64,000 bases of DNA. Source: Cryobacterium cryoconiti (GTDB taxonomy: Bacteria; Actinomycetota; Actinomycetes; Actinomycetales; Microbacteriaceae). Position 1 is the first letter of the stretch, and each line of letters starts with the position of its first letter. The translations under genes and the position numbers were made by a program. Shown here in pieces: positions 9,204-19,028 of the stretch. Location of the stretch: contig NZ_SOHA01000039.1 in assembly GCF_004403065.1 (NCBI RefSeq), positions 1 to 64,000 on the forward strand, written 5' to 3'. A model generated the notes under the pieces. The model saw only the letters and a program-made list of their open reading frames with translations. It was not told the origin of the DNA and did no database searches.

Positions 9204-9650
9204 ATGTCAATCACAGTACGCGCGCTCGGCGACAAGGACTTTTTCTCGTGGCTGGGACTGTTCGAGGGCTACAGCGAGTTCTACAAGAGCGAACTGACCG
9301 ATCAGAAGGCGCTCCAGGTCTGGAGCTGGATCATCGACAAGAACGAGTCCCTCACCGGCGCGGTCGCAGTCAACGATGACGGCGACTTCATCGGCTTCGC
9401 GCACTACCGCGAGGTGCCGAACACCCTCACCGCCACCCGCGGCCTGTTCCTCGACGACCTGTTCGTGTCGCCGGACTCGCGCAGCACGGGTGTCGGCCGG
9501 GCTCTGATCGAGTTCGCCAAGGACTACGCCGCCACGCGCCACCTCACCACCGTGCAGTGGCTGACCGCGGCCGACAACGAGACCGCTCAGCGCCTGTACG
9601 ACGATGTGGCCAGCCGCACGGACTGGGTCACCTACGAGATCGAGCTCTAA
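9204..9650 (+). CDS. GNAT-family N-acetyltransferase
   Basis: A 148-residue single-domain acetyltransferase. The acetyl-CoA-binding motif A is visible around residues 80-105 (DDLFVSPDSRSTGVGRALI), followed by the C-terminal motif B (NETAQRLYDDVA). The start ATG is preceded by AGGAGAACC. The gene follows valS by 9 bases and the next small gene begins right at its stop codon, so all three are probably co-transcribed. The acetyl acceptor is unknown; small molecules or protein N-termini are both possible for this family. Confidence 0.88.
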   Translation: MSITVRALGDKDFFSWLGLFEGYSEFYKSELTDQKALQVWSWIIDKNESLTGAVAVNDDGDFIGFAHYREVPNTLTATRGLFLDDLFVSPDSRSTGVGRALIEFAKDYAATRHLTTVQWLTAADNETAQRLYDDVASRTDWVTYEIEL

Positions 9651-9917
9651 ATGAAGATGGGAAGCCGCTGGCCACTGGGCGGCCCGCCGCCGGCCGGACT
9701 ACCGCACGTTGTGGAGATCGCCATCCACGCGGTCGAAGAAGAACTCACCGCGCTGGCGGAAGACTCCAGCGCCTGGCGCTGGACGCTGACCTGGCTCGAG
9801 GGCAACCCTGTGCTCGAGCTCGACGACGGCACGGTCATCCGCTACGACCCGTCCGAGGACAGCGCCACGATCACGCAGCCGTCGATCGTTCTCGACGACG
9901 AAGACGACTGGATCTAG
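9651..9917 (+). CDS. Small acidic conserved protein of unknown function
   Basis: An 88-residue protein whose ATG directly follows the TAA of the GNAT gene, which suggests translation by re-initiation. It has a central amphipathic helix (VEIAIHAVEEELTALAED), the strand-like sequence WRWTLTWLEGNPVLELDDG, and a very acidic C-terminus ending DDEDDWI. There is no signal peptide or membrane helix. I do not recognise a domain. Its TAG stop and the TAG stop of the convergent stress-protein gene share the palindrome CTAG. Confidence 0.7.
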   Translation: MKMGSRWPLGGPPPAGLPHVVEIAIHAVEEELTALAEDSSAWRWTLTWLEGNPVLELDDGTVIRYDPSEDSATITQPSIVLDDEDDWI

Positions 9918-10852
9918 TCGCTATCTGGTGCCGGGTCCCGTGCCGGGTCCGGCACCGACGGCATTTCCGTGACCACGATAAGTGGGCCGGTGGCATTGGC
10001 AACCAGGGCGCGGCTGACTGAACCGAGCAGAAACCCGGCCACGGCTCCTCGCCCGCGCGATCCGATGACCAGCAGGGCCTTGTCCTGTGCCAGCCGCAGC
10101 AGAACCGGCGCGGCGGGGCCGGGAACGAAGCGCCGCCGGACGGTCAGCGCCGGGTGTGCGAACAGTGCCTCCTGCGCACAGTCGTTCACTATCGCGCGAG
10201 GCAGCGCCGCGTCATCCGTCCCCACCGGATCCGCAACGGGCCCGGCATACACGATATCGAGTGTCTCCTGCCGGCGGTGGGCCTCGGCCGCCGCCGTCAG
10301 GCAGGCCTGCCGGGACGCGGGAGATCCGTCGACTCCGACGATCACCCCGGAACGTTGCAGAACCTCCCCCGGAATGTCCCCCGGCGTGGAGGCTTCGGCA
10401 GTCGGCACGACGGACACCGGGACCGGAGCCCGAGACGCCAACCGTGCCGCCCGGGACCACCGTTGCAGGGGCGAGCGACCTTCCCGACGTCCGAGCACCA
10501 GCATCGACCCGGGAACGCAGTGCGCCAGAATCATGTCGTCGGGGTTCCCCTCGAGCAGTAGTGAGGTGACCGGGAGGCTCGGCTCGGTCGCCCGGATCCA
10601 GTCGATTTCCGCTTGGAGCGCCTGCCTGGCCGCCACGGCCAACTCGTTCAGCGCCGCCGCGCCGAAACCGCGATAGGCCTCGTCGAGCACGGTGAGCAGC
10701 AGCAGCAGGCCGGGTGCCGACCGCTCACGTTCGATCGCCCACAGCAGCGCCGCCCGGGACGAGGCAGACCCGTTCCAGGCCACCGTCGTCGTCGTGCCCG
10801 CCGGCGCTGCCGTGCCGGTTGTCAGGTTCAGTGTCGGCTCCTGCTCGGTCAC
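9914..10852 (-). CDS. Universal stress protein, two tandem UspA domains
   Basis: A 312-residue cytoplasmic protein made of two UspA folds (about residues 25-155 and 170-300). The second domain keeps a full ATP-binding loop, GSRGRGAVAGFLLGSVS, matching G-x2-G-x9-G-S. The first has only GRREG and is probably degenerate. I prefer the GTG at 10852, which follows GGGGAGAG and leaves 4 bases after the preceding gene's stop. An upstream ATG at 10897 would lie inside that gene. It probably forms an operon with the next stress-protein gene. Confidence 0.85.
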   Translation of the reverse strand: MTEQEPTLNLTTGTAAPAGTTTTVAWNGSASSRAALLWAIERERSAPGLLLLLTVLDEAYRGFGAAALNELAVAARQALQAEIDWIRATEPSLPVTSLLLEGNPDDMILAHCVPGSMLVLGRREGRSPLQRWSRAARLASRAPVPVSVVPTAEASTPGDIPGEVLQRSGVIVGVDGSPASRQACLTAAAEAHRRQETLDIVYAGPVADPVGTDDAALPRAIVNDCAQEALFAHPALTVRRRFVPGPAAPVLLRLAQDKALLVIGSRGRGAVAGFLLGSVSRALVANATGPLIVVTEMPSVPDPARDPAPDSD

Positions 10853-10856
10853 TTGG

Positions 10857-11729
10857 TCACTCTCCCCACGGTGCGTTCTCGGTTCGGTTCCGGGCATCGA
10901 CGACTATGGTCGGGCAGCTCGGTTTACTGACCAGGGTCCGGCTGACCGACCCCAGCAATAGCCGCCGGGCGACACCGGGCCGGCGCGAACCGACCACGAC
11001 CAGGGCCGCGTCGCGCGAATGCCCGATCAGGGCCGTCGCCGGGGACGCTGTCAGGTCGACATGGCCGTGCACCCGAAGATCGGGGTAGGCCGCTTGGACT
11101 TGCCTCCGCACCCGGTCGAGCACGGCGTCCGGCGCCACACCGAGGCCGGACATCGCGATCGCGGGGTGTTCGGTGCTGGCGTGCACCAGATACAGTTCGT
11201 CCCGACGCCCCAGAGCCAGCTCCGCGGCGACGAGACCGAGGGCCACCGACTCGTCCGATCCGTCGACCCCGGCCACCACGCCCGAGCGGGTGCGGATGTC
11301 CCCGTCGGGTATCACGGCGACGGCGCCCCGAGTGAGTGCGGCCAGTTTCTCCACCAGCGTCGACCCGGGTCCGCTGTCGTCTCCATGGCCGTTCCTGCTG
11401 CCCACGACGAGCAGGGTGTCCCGGTCGGCGTAGTGGTCGAGCACCCGGGCCGGATCACCGCGCATGACCGAGGTCTGCACGATCAGGTCCGGATTCGTCG
11501 ACCTCAGACGCGCAGCCCGTTCGGCCAGCGCGAAATTCGCCAGCGCAACCGCCCAGCGCGCCTCGGCCTCATCGAAGTATCGGGAGGAATCATCTACGGC
11601 CCGCACAATCCGCACGGTGTGCGTCTGCCCCGGCCCAGCTGCCCGAACATGCTCGCTTGCCCACTCAACGGCCCGGTCGGAGGCGGCACTGCCGTCCCAG
11701 CCGACCACGACTCTCTGCCAGGTTCTCAT
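10857..11729 (-). CDS. Universal stress protein, two tandem UspA domains
   Basis: A second tandem-UspA protein, 290 residues, is encoded immediately upstream of its paralogue. Each half opens with the Usp strand and Asp loop (RVVVGWDGSAASDRAV near the start, GVVAGVDGSDESV in the middle). The second half retains GSRRPGVARRLLLGSVS, close to the nucleotide-binding loop. The first half (GSRNGHGDDSGPGST) is altered. The ATG at 11729 follows AAGGGGGGCGA. Such pairs usually respond to energy or oxygen stress in actinobacteria, but no regulatory site identifies the signal here. Confidence 0.85.
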   Translation of the reverse strand: MRTWQRVVVGWDGSAASDRAVEWASEHVRAAGPGQTHTVRIVRAVDDSSRYFDEAEARWAVALANFALAERAARLRSTNPDLIVQTSVMRGDPARVLDHYADRDTLLVVGSRNGHGDDSGPGSTLVEKLAALTRGAVAVIPDGDIRTRSGVVAGVDGSDESVALGLVAAELALGRRDELYLVHASTEHPAIAMSGLGVAPDAVLDRVRRQVQAAYPDLRVHGHVDLTASPATALIGHSRDAALVVVGSRRPGVARRLLLGSVSRTLVSKPSCPTIVVDARNRTENAPWGE

Positions 11730-11874
11730 TCGCCCCCCTTCGCACGTTCCAGGGTGCGCTTTCACGATCCCCGATATCGACAGGTTACTCCCCCGCGTCC
11801 GGCCCGGCCCGGCGACCTCTGGGAGCTTTCGGCATCCTCTGCGTCATCCCGACGGTCCAGGTGTGCGGCACGGG

Positions 11875-12708
11875 CTACTTCCGGGCGACGATCTCACCGT
11901 GCGGCACACCGAACCAGCCATCGGGGTCGCCGGCCCACTGCAGCCAGGCGGCCTGCATCATCCGCAAGTCGGCGAGGTCGGCCGCGCCGACCTCGATGGC
12001 ATGCGCCGCGAAGTCGGACTCGATCACCCGCACTGCCCAGGACTGCCCCCACCACTCGCGTTCGACGTCCGAGGCGAAGCACCAGATCGACGCCGAGCAT
12101 TCCACCTGGCCGAACCCGGCCTGGCGCGCCCACGCTTTCAGGGACCGCCCGGCGTCGGGGTCGCCTCCGTTCCAGTTCTGCACGTCCCGGAAGGCGTTCT
12201 CCCACAGCTGCAGGCCCGGCAGCTTCGGGTGGTACATCACTCCCCCGGAGTCCACGTCGCGGGCGGCGAGGATTCCGCCGGGCTTCAGCACCCGCCGGAA
12301 TTCCCGCAGCGCGGCCACCGGGTTGGCGAGGTGCTGCAGCGTCTGGTGCGCATGCACGACGTCGAAACTCCCGTCGGCGAAGTCGAGGGCGTAGGCGTCC
12401 CCCACCCGGAATGAGACGTTGCGCACCCCCTCATCGAAGGCGAGGCCGGCCGCGCGCCGCACGATCGGCTCCGAGGCGTCGATGCCCGTGACCTGCCCGG
12501 GGTTGAGCCGGCGGGCCAGGTCGACCGTGATCGTTCCCGGCCCGCATCCCACGTCGAGCAGGGTCTGCCCGGAATCCAGGTGCGGCACCAGGTAGGCCGC
12601 GGAATTCGCCACCGTGCGCCAGGTGTGCGAACGCAGCACGCTCTCGTGATGCCCGTGCGTGTACTGCTCCCGGGGAGCGGTCTCGGGGCGTGCCGGCTCG
12701 TCGATCAT
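11875..12708 (-). CDS. SAM-dependent methyltransferase (UbiE/class I)
   Basis: A 277-residue class I methyltransferase. Motif I (LLDVGCGPGTITVDLA) is at about residues 49-64. The acidic residue of motif II is in VTGIDAS, and SFDVVHAHQTLQHL with RVLKPGG give motifs IV-VI. The C-terminal third (WGQSWAVRVIESDFAAHAIE) is typical of actinobacterial UbiE-like enzymes of unknown acceptor. A TAGGAT box lies six bases before the ATG and there is no ribosome binding site, so the mRNA is probably leaderless. It diverges from the M3 peptidase gene across 77 bp. Confidence 0.88.
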   Translation of the reverse strand: MIDEPARPETAPREQYTHGHHESVLRSHTWRTVANSAAYLVPHLDSGQTLLDVGCGPGTITVDLARRLNPGQVTGIDASEPIVRRAAGLAFDEGVRNVSFRVGDAYALDFADGSFDVVHAHQTLQHLANPVAALREFRRVLKPGGILAARDVDSGGVMYHPKLPGLQLWENAFRDVQNWNGGDPDAGRSLKAWARQAGFGQVECSASIWCFASDVEREWWGQSWAVRVIESDFAAHAIEVGAADLADLRMMQAAWLQWAGDPDGWFGVPHGEIVARK

Positions 12709-12714
12709 GACCCG

Positions 12715-12720
12715 ATCCTA
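12715..12720 (-). promoter_or_regulatory. -10 box TAGGAT, leaderless start of the methyltransferase
   Basis: TAGGAT on the minus strand ends exactly six bases before the ATG at 12708, and no purine-rich Shine-Dalgarno sequence lies between. This spacing puts the transcription start at or next to the A of the ATG. Confidence 0.55.
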
Positions 12721-12785
12721 GGCGTGTGCAGGGATTCTTCCATGGCTGAAATGTGAATGGGACGGGGATGTGACAGGGTGAGGAA

Positions 12786-14819
12786 ATGAACCCCTTCGCC
12801 AGCACCAGCACGCTTCCCTTCGAGCTGCCCCCGTTTGCGCTGATTGCTGAGGAGCACTATCGGCCGGCGTTCCTGGCCGGGATGACGGATCAGCTCGCCG
12901 AGATCGCGGCGATCTGCGCGGGCACGGATGCCCCCACCTTCGAGAACACGATGGTGCCCCTCGAGCGCAGCGGGCAGGTGCTCACCCGGGTGGCCGAGGT
13001 GTTCTTCAACCGGAGCTCGTCCGACTCCAGCGACTTCACCAACGCCCTCGAGGAGGAGCTCGCCCCGCTCCTGTCGGCGCACGCGGACGCCATCCGTCTG
13101 GACCCGGAACTGTTCGGCCGGGTCGCGACCCTGCACGAACAGCTTGACGGTCTGGCGCTGGAACCGGAGGCGCGCTATCTGGTGGAACGGTATTTCACCG
13201 AGTTCACCCTGGCCGGTGCACGCCTCAGCAACGACGACAAGGCCCGGTTGCGCGACTACAACAAGCGGCTCTCCACGGCGACCACCAGGTTCGAGAAGAA
13301 CCTGCTCGCCGACACCAACGACCTTGCGCTCGTGCTCGACGACGTGAGCGAGCTGGACGGCCTCACCCCCGGCCAGATCTCCGCCGCGGCCGAGGCGGCG
13401 ACGGAACGCGGCCTGACCGGCCGGTACGTGATCACCCTGGTGCTGCCCACCTCGCACCCGTATCTGGCGCAGCTGACGAACCGGGGTGTGCGGGAGCGGC
13501 TGCTGGCCGCCTCGCGGTCCCGCGGCATCCGGGGCGGAGCATTCGACAACCGCTCCCTGGTGCTGGAGATCTCCGGGCTGCGGGCCGAACGCGCCCGGCT
13601 GCTCGGATTCGACAACCATGCCGCCGGCGTGACGGCCGACCAAACGGCCAGGACGCCGCAGGCGGTGGCCGACATGCTCGGACGCCTCGCGCCCGCCGCC
13701 GCCCGGAACGCGCGCGTCGAGCAGACCGACCTGCAGGCGCAGATCGACGCGGACGGCGGGGACTTCGAGCTCGCCGCCTGGGACTGGGCCTTCTACACCG
13801 AGAGAGTGCGCCGGGCCCGCTACGACGTGGACACCGCGGCGATGCGCCCCTACTTCGAGTTCGAACGGGTGCTGCAGGACGGCGTGTTCTACGCGGCCAA
13901 CCGGCTCTACGGCGTGACCTTCACCGAGCGCACCGACCTCGTCGCCTGGCACCCGGGAGCGCGCGTGTTCGAGGTCGCCGAGGACGACGGCTCCCCCGTG
14001 GGCCTCTACATCATCGACGTCTACACCCGCGATTCCAAGCGCGGCGGCGCCTGGATGAACGCTCTCCGCTCCCAGTCCACACTGCTCGGCACCCCCACGA
14101 TCGTCTGCAACAACCTGAACGTGCCCAAGCCGGCGGCGGGCGAGCCCACGCTGCTCAGCTTCGACGAGGTCGTCACGCTCTTCCACGAGTTCGGACACGC
14201 CCTGCACGGCCTGTTCGCCCGGGTGACCTACCCGAAGTTCTCCGGCACCAATGTGTACCGTGACTTCGTCGAATTCCCCAGCCAGGTCAATGAGATGTGG
14301 ATGTTGTGGCCCGAGGTGCTTGCGAATTACGCCCGCCACCATGAGACCGGGGAGCCCATGCCCCAGGACCTCGTGGACCGCATCCAGGCCTCGTCCACCT
14401 TCAACGAGGGCTTCTCCACCAGCGAGTACCTCGCCGCGGCCCTGCTCGACCAGGCCTGGCACCGGATCGGCGCCGAGGACACGGTGACGGATGTCGCAGC
14501 GTTTGAGGCATCCGCCCTCGCCGCCGCCGGTCTCGACAACCCGGCCGTGCCCACGCGGTACGCCAGCACGTACTTCGCGCATACCTTCGCGGGAGGCTAC
14601 GACGCCGGCTACTACTCGTACATCTGGAGCGAGGTGCTCGACGCCGACACCGGCGAATGGTTCGAGGAGAACGGCGGGCTCACCCGGGCCAACGGCGACC
14701 GGTTCCGGTCCCGGCTGCTCGGTGTGGGCGGCAGCACCGACCCGCTCGCCGCCTATCGCGACTTCCGCGGCCGCGACGCCGACATCCGCCCGCTCCTCGA
14801 CCGCCGCGGCCTGAACTAG
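12786..14819 (+). CDS. dcp: M3-family zinc oligopeptidase / peptidyl-dipeptidase (Dcp type)
   Basis: A 677-residue cytoplasmic metallopeptidase, the usual length for Dcp/OpdA. The zinc-binding motif HEFGH is at about residues 467-471 within LFHEFGHALHGLF. The third ligand would be the Glu in FVEFPSQVNEMW just after it. The N-terminal half is the helical lid domain of the family. It degrades short peptides, which fits a genome with a peptide importer and pepN in the same window, though there is no direct operon link. The ATG at 12786 follows GTGAGGAA. Whether it acts as an endopeptidase or dipeptidyl-carboxypeptidase cannot be told from sequence. Confidence 0.92.
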   Translation: MNPFASTSTLPFELPPFALIAEEHYRPAFLAGMTDQLAEIAAICAGTDAPTFENTMVPLERSGQVLTRVAEVFFNRSSSDSSDFTNALEEELAPLLSAHADAIRLDPELFGRVATLHEQLDGLALEPEARYLVERYFTEFTLAGARLSNDDKARLRDYNKRLSTATTRFEKNLLADTNDLALVLDDVSELDGLTPGQISAAAEAATERGLTGRYVITLVLPTSHPYLAQLTNRGVRERLLAASRSRGIRGGAFDNRSLVLEISGLRAERARLLGFDNHAAGVTADQTARTPQAVADMLGRLAPAAARNARVEQTDLQAQIDADGGDFELAAWDWAFYTERVRRARYDVDTAAMRPYFEFERVLQDGVFYAANRLYGVTFTERTDLVAWHPGARVFEVAEDDGSPVGLYIIDVYTRDSKRGGAWMNALRSQSTLLGTPTIVCNNLNVPKPAAGEPTLLSFDEVVTLFHEFGHALHGLFARVTYPKFSGTNVYRDFVEFPSQVNEMWMLWPEVLANYARHHETGEPMPQDLVDRIQASSTFNEGFSTSEYLAAALLDQAWHRIGAEDTVTDVAAFEASALAAAGLDNPAVPTRYASTYFAHTFAGGYDAGYYSYIWSEVLDADTGEWFEENGGLTRANGDRFRSRLLGVGGSTDPLAAYRDFRGRDADIRPLLDRRGLN

Positions 14820-14845
14820 GACTCCGAGCCCTCGAACCGACAGGT

Positions 14846-14878
14846 TTCGGGGGTGTGAGCGAGGCTGGACCCCCCGAA
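14846..14878. terminator. Hairpin between convergent dcp and BenE-type genes
   Basis: TTCGGGGGT (14846-14854) pairs with ACCCCCCGAA (14869-14878) apart from one bulged C, leaving a 14-base loop. It lies in the 78-bp gap between two convergent genes and would act in either direction. There is no clear T-run. Confidence 0.4.
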
Positions 14879-14897
14879 TGTGTCGTGTCGCGGGGGT

Positions 14898-16055
14898 TCA
14901 GCGGCGACGGGCAGGCACCCAGCCGAGCCAGAGCATGACGGCGCCGCCGACGAGCAACCCCCAGAAGGCAGAGCCGATGCCGAGCACCGACACGCCCGAT
15001 GCCGTGACCAGGAACGTCGTAATCGCGACGAGGCGGCGCCGCTCGTCCTCGAGTGCGCCGGTGATGCTCGTGACGAGCGCCCCGAGGAGCGCCAGACCGG
15101 CCACGGCGGTGATCAGGATCGGCGGTGACGCCGCCACCAGCGCGGCCGCATAGCCGGCACCGAGGCCGAGCACCAGATAGGCCGCCCCCGATGACGCCGT
15201 GGCGATCCACCGTTTCGAGCGGTCGGGGTGCGCATCGGGACTGGCCATCAGGGCGGCCGTGATCGCCGCCAGATTGATGCCGTGCGCGCCGAACACCGAT
15301 CCCGCCGCGGTCGCCAGGCCGGAACCGACCAGGATCGCACGGGGCGGCGGCTGGTAGCCGAAGGTGGACAGCACCACGAAACCCGGCACGTTCTGCCCGG
15401 CCATCGTCACGATGAACAGCGGCAGCCCCAGGCTCACGATCACGATCGGGTCGAACACCGGGGCCACGAAAACGAGAGCCGGGGCCGATGAAGGCGCGGT
15501 CAGCCAGCCGGTTCCCTCGGTGAGGGCGATGCCGATCGCCGCCACGACCATGGCGGCCGGCACGGCCCAGGGACGCGCCAGCTTGAATACCACCAGCCAG
15601 ACCACGACGACCGGTACCGCGAGCAGGGGCTGCTGGACGGATGCCGTCACCGGGGCCAGACAGATCGGGAACAGGATGCCCGCCAGCATCGCACTCGCGA
15701 TCGGTTTGGGGATGCTCGTGATGGCACGGCCCAGCACCGGCCACAGCCCGGAGAGCACGATCAGGGCCCCGCAGACCAGGAACGCACCGACGGCGGCGTC
15801 GAAGTCGTTCGGCGTCTGCCCGGCGGCCACCAGCAGCGCCGCCCCGGGCGTCGACCAGGCGAACGAGATGGGCATCCTGAAGTACCACGGCAGGAGGATG
15901 CAGGTGACGCCGACCAGCAGGCAGAGGGCGAGCAGGCCGGATGCCGCCTGGGCGCCACTCGCTCCGACAGCCTGCAGCCCCGCGATAACCAGCACGAACG
16001 AGCTGGCGAAACCGGTGATAGCCGCCACAACGCCGGCGAAGACGGGTTGATACAC
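14898..16055 (-). CDS. BenE-family benzoate/H+ symporter-like transporter
   Basis: A 385-residue polytopic membrane protein with about 11-12 helices. The BenE hallmarks are visible: an N-terminal VFAGVVAAITGFASSFVLVI, then MPISFAWSTPGAALL, PKPIASAMLAGILFPICLAP and FGAHGINLAAITAA in the later part. The family imports benzoate or related aromatic acids with protons. No aromatic-degradation genes are nearby, so the substrate here is uncertain. It begins with GTG at 16055 after a weak purine stretch and is 26 bases downstream of clpX on the same strand. It may therefore be read through from the clp genes. Confidence 0.88.
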   Translation of the reverse strand: MYQPVFAGVVAAITGFASSFVLVIAGLQAVGASGAQAASGLLALCLLVGVTCILLPWYFRMPISFAWSTPGAALLVAAGQTPNDFDAAVGAFLVCGALIVLSGLWPVLGRAITSIPKPIASAMLAGILFPICLAPVTASVQQPLLAVPVVVVWLVVFKLARPWAVPAAMVVAAIGIALTEGTGWLTAPSSAPALVFVAPVFDPIVIVSLGLPLFIVTMAGQNVPGFVVLSTFGYQPPPRAILVGSGLATAAGSVFGAHGINLAAITAALMASPDAHPDRSKRWIATASSGAAYLVLGLGAGYAAALVAASPPILITAVAGLALLGALVTSITGALEDERRRLVAITTFLVTASGVSVLGIGSAFWGLLVGGAVMLWLGWVPARRR

Positions 16056-16081
16056 GGCGGCCTCGGCTCAGGCCGACAGAC

Positions 16082-17362
<1,281 letters not shown>

Positions 17363-17487
17363 CCGTCAGCCTCCTCCATCGATCAGCTGCATTGAGCCTA
17401 GCTTGTGCCCGTGTACCCCGGGTGCAGGCTGACCGCTTGCGTCGAATAACGTTCCGGCACCGTTCTACCCGATGCCGCCGACATGCA

Positions 17488-17536
17488 GAACGCGACGGAT
17501 GCCCGGCTCAACCGAGCCTGGACATCCGTCGCGTTC
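17488..17536. terminator. Long two-tier hairpin between clpP2 and clpX
   Basis: GAACGCGACGGATG (17488-17501) pairs perfectly with CATCCGTCGCGTTC (17523-17536). The loop holds a second perfect stem, GGCTC-AACC-GAGCC (505-518). It lies 13 bases after the clpP2 stop. There is no T-run downstream on the minus strand, so it may attenuate or protect the RNA end rather than act as a classical terminator. Confidence 0.6.
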
Positions 17537-17549
17537 ATGGTGCGCTCGC

Positions 17550-18221
17550 TTATTTGACGAGCGTGGGCACGTTTTTGCGGCTGGTCAGGATCTGGTCGAT
17601 CAGGCCGTACTCGAGGGCCTCGGCCGAGCCGAGGATCTTGTCACGGTCGATGTCCTTGTGAACCTGCTCCGCGGTGCGGTTGGAGTGGTGGGCGATGGTG
17701 AATTCGAGCCATTCACGCATCCGCTGAATCTCGGCGGCCTGGATCTCGATGTCGGACGCCTGACCGCCACCCTGTCCACCGGCCGACGGCTGGTGGATGA
17801 GGATTCGCGCGTTCGGCAGGGCGAGGCGCTTTCCCGGCGTTCCGCCGGCCAGCAGCACGGCGGCAGCGGACGCCGCCTGGCCGAGGCAGACCGTCTGAAT
17901 GTGGGGACGGATGTACTGCATGGTGTCGTAGATCGCCGTCATCGCGGTGAAGGAACCACCGGGTGAGTTGATGTACATCACGATGTCACGGTCTGGGTCC
18001 TGGCTCTCGAGCACCAGGAGCTGGGCCATGACGTCATCGGCGGACGCGTCGTCGACCTGCACGCCGAGGAAGATGATGCGGTCCTCGAAAAGCTTCGCGT
18101 AGGGGTCCTGGCGCTTGTAGCCGTAGGCCGTGCGCTCTTCGAACGTGGGGAGGATGTACCGGGCTTCGGGTGACTGCGGAGCGCGGCCCCCGGCCTGGTG
18201 ACCAAAGTTGGTGAATTCCAT
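17550..18221 (-). CDS. clpP2: ATP-dependent Clp protease proteolytic subunit ClpP2
   Basis: A 223-residue serine peptidase subunit. By alignment with the family the triad is Ser118 (GQAASAAAV), His143 (LIHQP) and Asp194 (DRDKIL). Its N-terminus ([16 protein letters not shown]) and [20 protein letters not shown] resemble M. tuberculosis ClpP2 more than ClpP1. In actinobacteria ClpP1 and ClpP2 form a mixed two-ring barrel that works with ClpX or ClpC1. The gene follows clpP1 by 14 bases. The gap before clpX holds a large hairpin. Confidence 0.96.
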   Translation of the reverse strand: MEFTNFGHQAGGRAPQSPEARYILPTFEERTAYGYKRQDPYAKLFEDRIIFLGVQVDDASADDVMAQLLVLESQDPDRDIVMYINSPGGSFTAMTAIYDTMQYIRPHIQTVCLGQAASAAAVLLAGGTPGKRLALPNARILIHQPSAGGQGGGQASDIEIQAAEIQRMREWLEFTIAHHSNRTAEQVHKDIDRDKILGSAEALEYGLIDQILTSRKNVPTLVK

Positions 18222-18235
18222 GTCTCTCGCCCGTC

Positions 18236-18835
18236 CTAGTTCTTGTTCACTGAGTCGTCGGTGCCGCCGCCGCCGACCACTTCCGACGCGGAGCCGCGCA
18301 GGTGGTCGACGAAACCGTAGGCCACGGCCTCGTCAGCAGTGAACCAGTTGTCACGGTCGTTGTCGATGAGGACCTGCTCGACCGACTTGCCGGTCTGCTC
18401 GGCAGTCAGTTCGGCCATCCGCTTTTTCATGTCCAGGATGACCTTGGCCTGGGTCTGGATGTCGGCGGCCGTGCCACCGAATCCGCCGGACGGCTGGTGC
18501 AACAGCACGCGCGCGTTGGGCGTGATGTACCGCTTGCCCTTGGTGCCGGAGGACAACAGGAACTGTCCCATCGACGCCGCGAGACCGATGCCGACGGTGA
18601 CGATGTCGTTCGGAACGAACCTCATCGTGTCGTAAATGGCCATGCCTGCCGTGATGGAGCCGCCGGGCGAGTTGATGTACAGGAAGATGTCGCGCTCCGA
18701 GTCCTCTGCGGCCAGCAGCAGGATCTTGGCACAGATCTCGTTGGCGTTCTCATCCCGGACCTCTGAACCCAGCCAGATGATGCGGTCTTTCAGCAGTCGG
18801 TCAAAAACGCCGGGTGTGGGTGTCATATCGGCCAT
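18236..18835 (-). CDS. clpP1: ATP-dependent Clp protease proteolytic subunit ClpP1
   Basis: A 199-residue partner of ClpP2, with Ser88 ([10 protein letters not shown]), His113 (LLHQPSGG) and Asp162 (NDRDNWF) as the expected triad. I use the ATG at 18835 (ACGGAGCG upstream); another ATG three codons later is possible. The reading frame stays open far upstream, but that part is Pro/Arg-rich antisense noise. The C-terminus ends in a short Gly-rich tail ([14 protein letters not shown]). clpP1-clpP2 form one transcription unit, separated from tig by a terminator. Confidence 0.96.
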   Translation of the reverse strand: MADMTPTPGVFDRLLKDRIIWLGSEVRDENANEICAKILLLAAEDSERDIFLYINSPGGSITAGMAIYDTMRFVPNDIVTVGIGLAASMGQFLLSSGTKGKRYITPNARVLLHQPSGGFGGTAADIQTQAKVILDMKKRMAELTAEQTGKSVEQVLIDNDRDNWFTADEAVAYGFVDHLRGSASEVVGGGGTDDSVNKN

Positions 18836-18974
18836 GTCGCGCTCCGTTTCACTTGTCGCTTCAGGAATGAATCTATAGGAGCCAACGCTCCGGAACGGCT
18901 CTGTTCGCCCTCGGCAGATAACCCGCGGCCCCGCGCCGCGCTGGCGCGCCACGTTCGAGGGGCGAAAACACGAA

Positions 18975-19005
18975 ACGGGCCGGATGTCTGTGACATCCGG
19001 CCCGT
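18975..19005 (-). terminator. Rho-independent terminator of tig
   Basis: ACGGGCCGGATGT (18975-18987) pairs perfectly with ACATCCGGCCCGT (18993-19005) across a 5-base loop. On the minus strand it is followed by a T-rich stretch (TTCGTGTTTTCG). It lies 23 bases after the tig stop codon. Confidence 0.8.
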
Positions 19006-19028
19006 CGTCCCGCGTGAGCGGTGCGGAG

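Noticed and set aside
9651-9917. Toxin-antitoxin pair of the GNAT (9204-9650) with the small acidic protein
   Set aside because: GNAT toxins of the TacT type come with a preceding DNA-binding antitoxin; here the small gene follows, is acidic without a DNA-binding pattern, and sits in a valS-linked operon.
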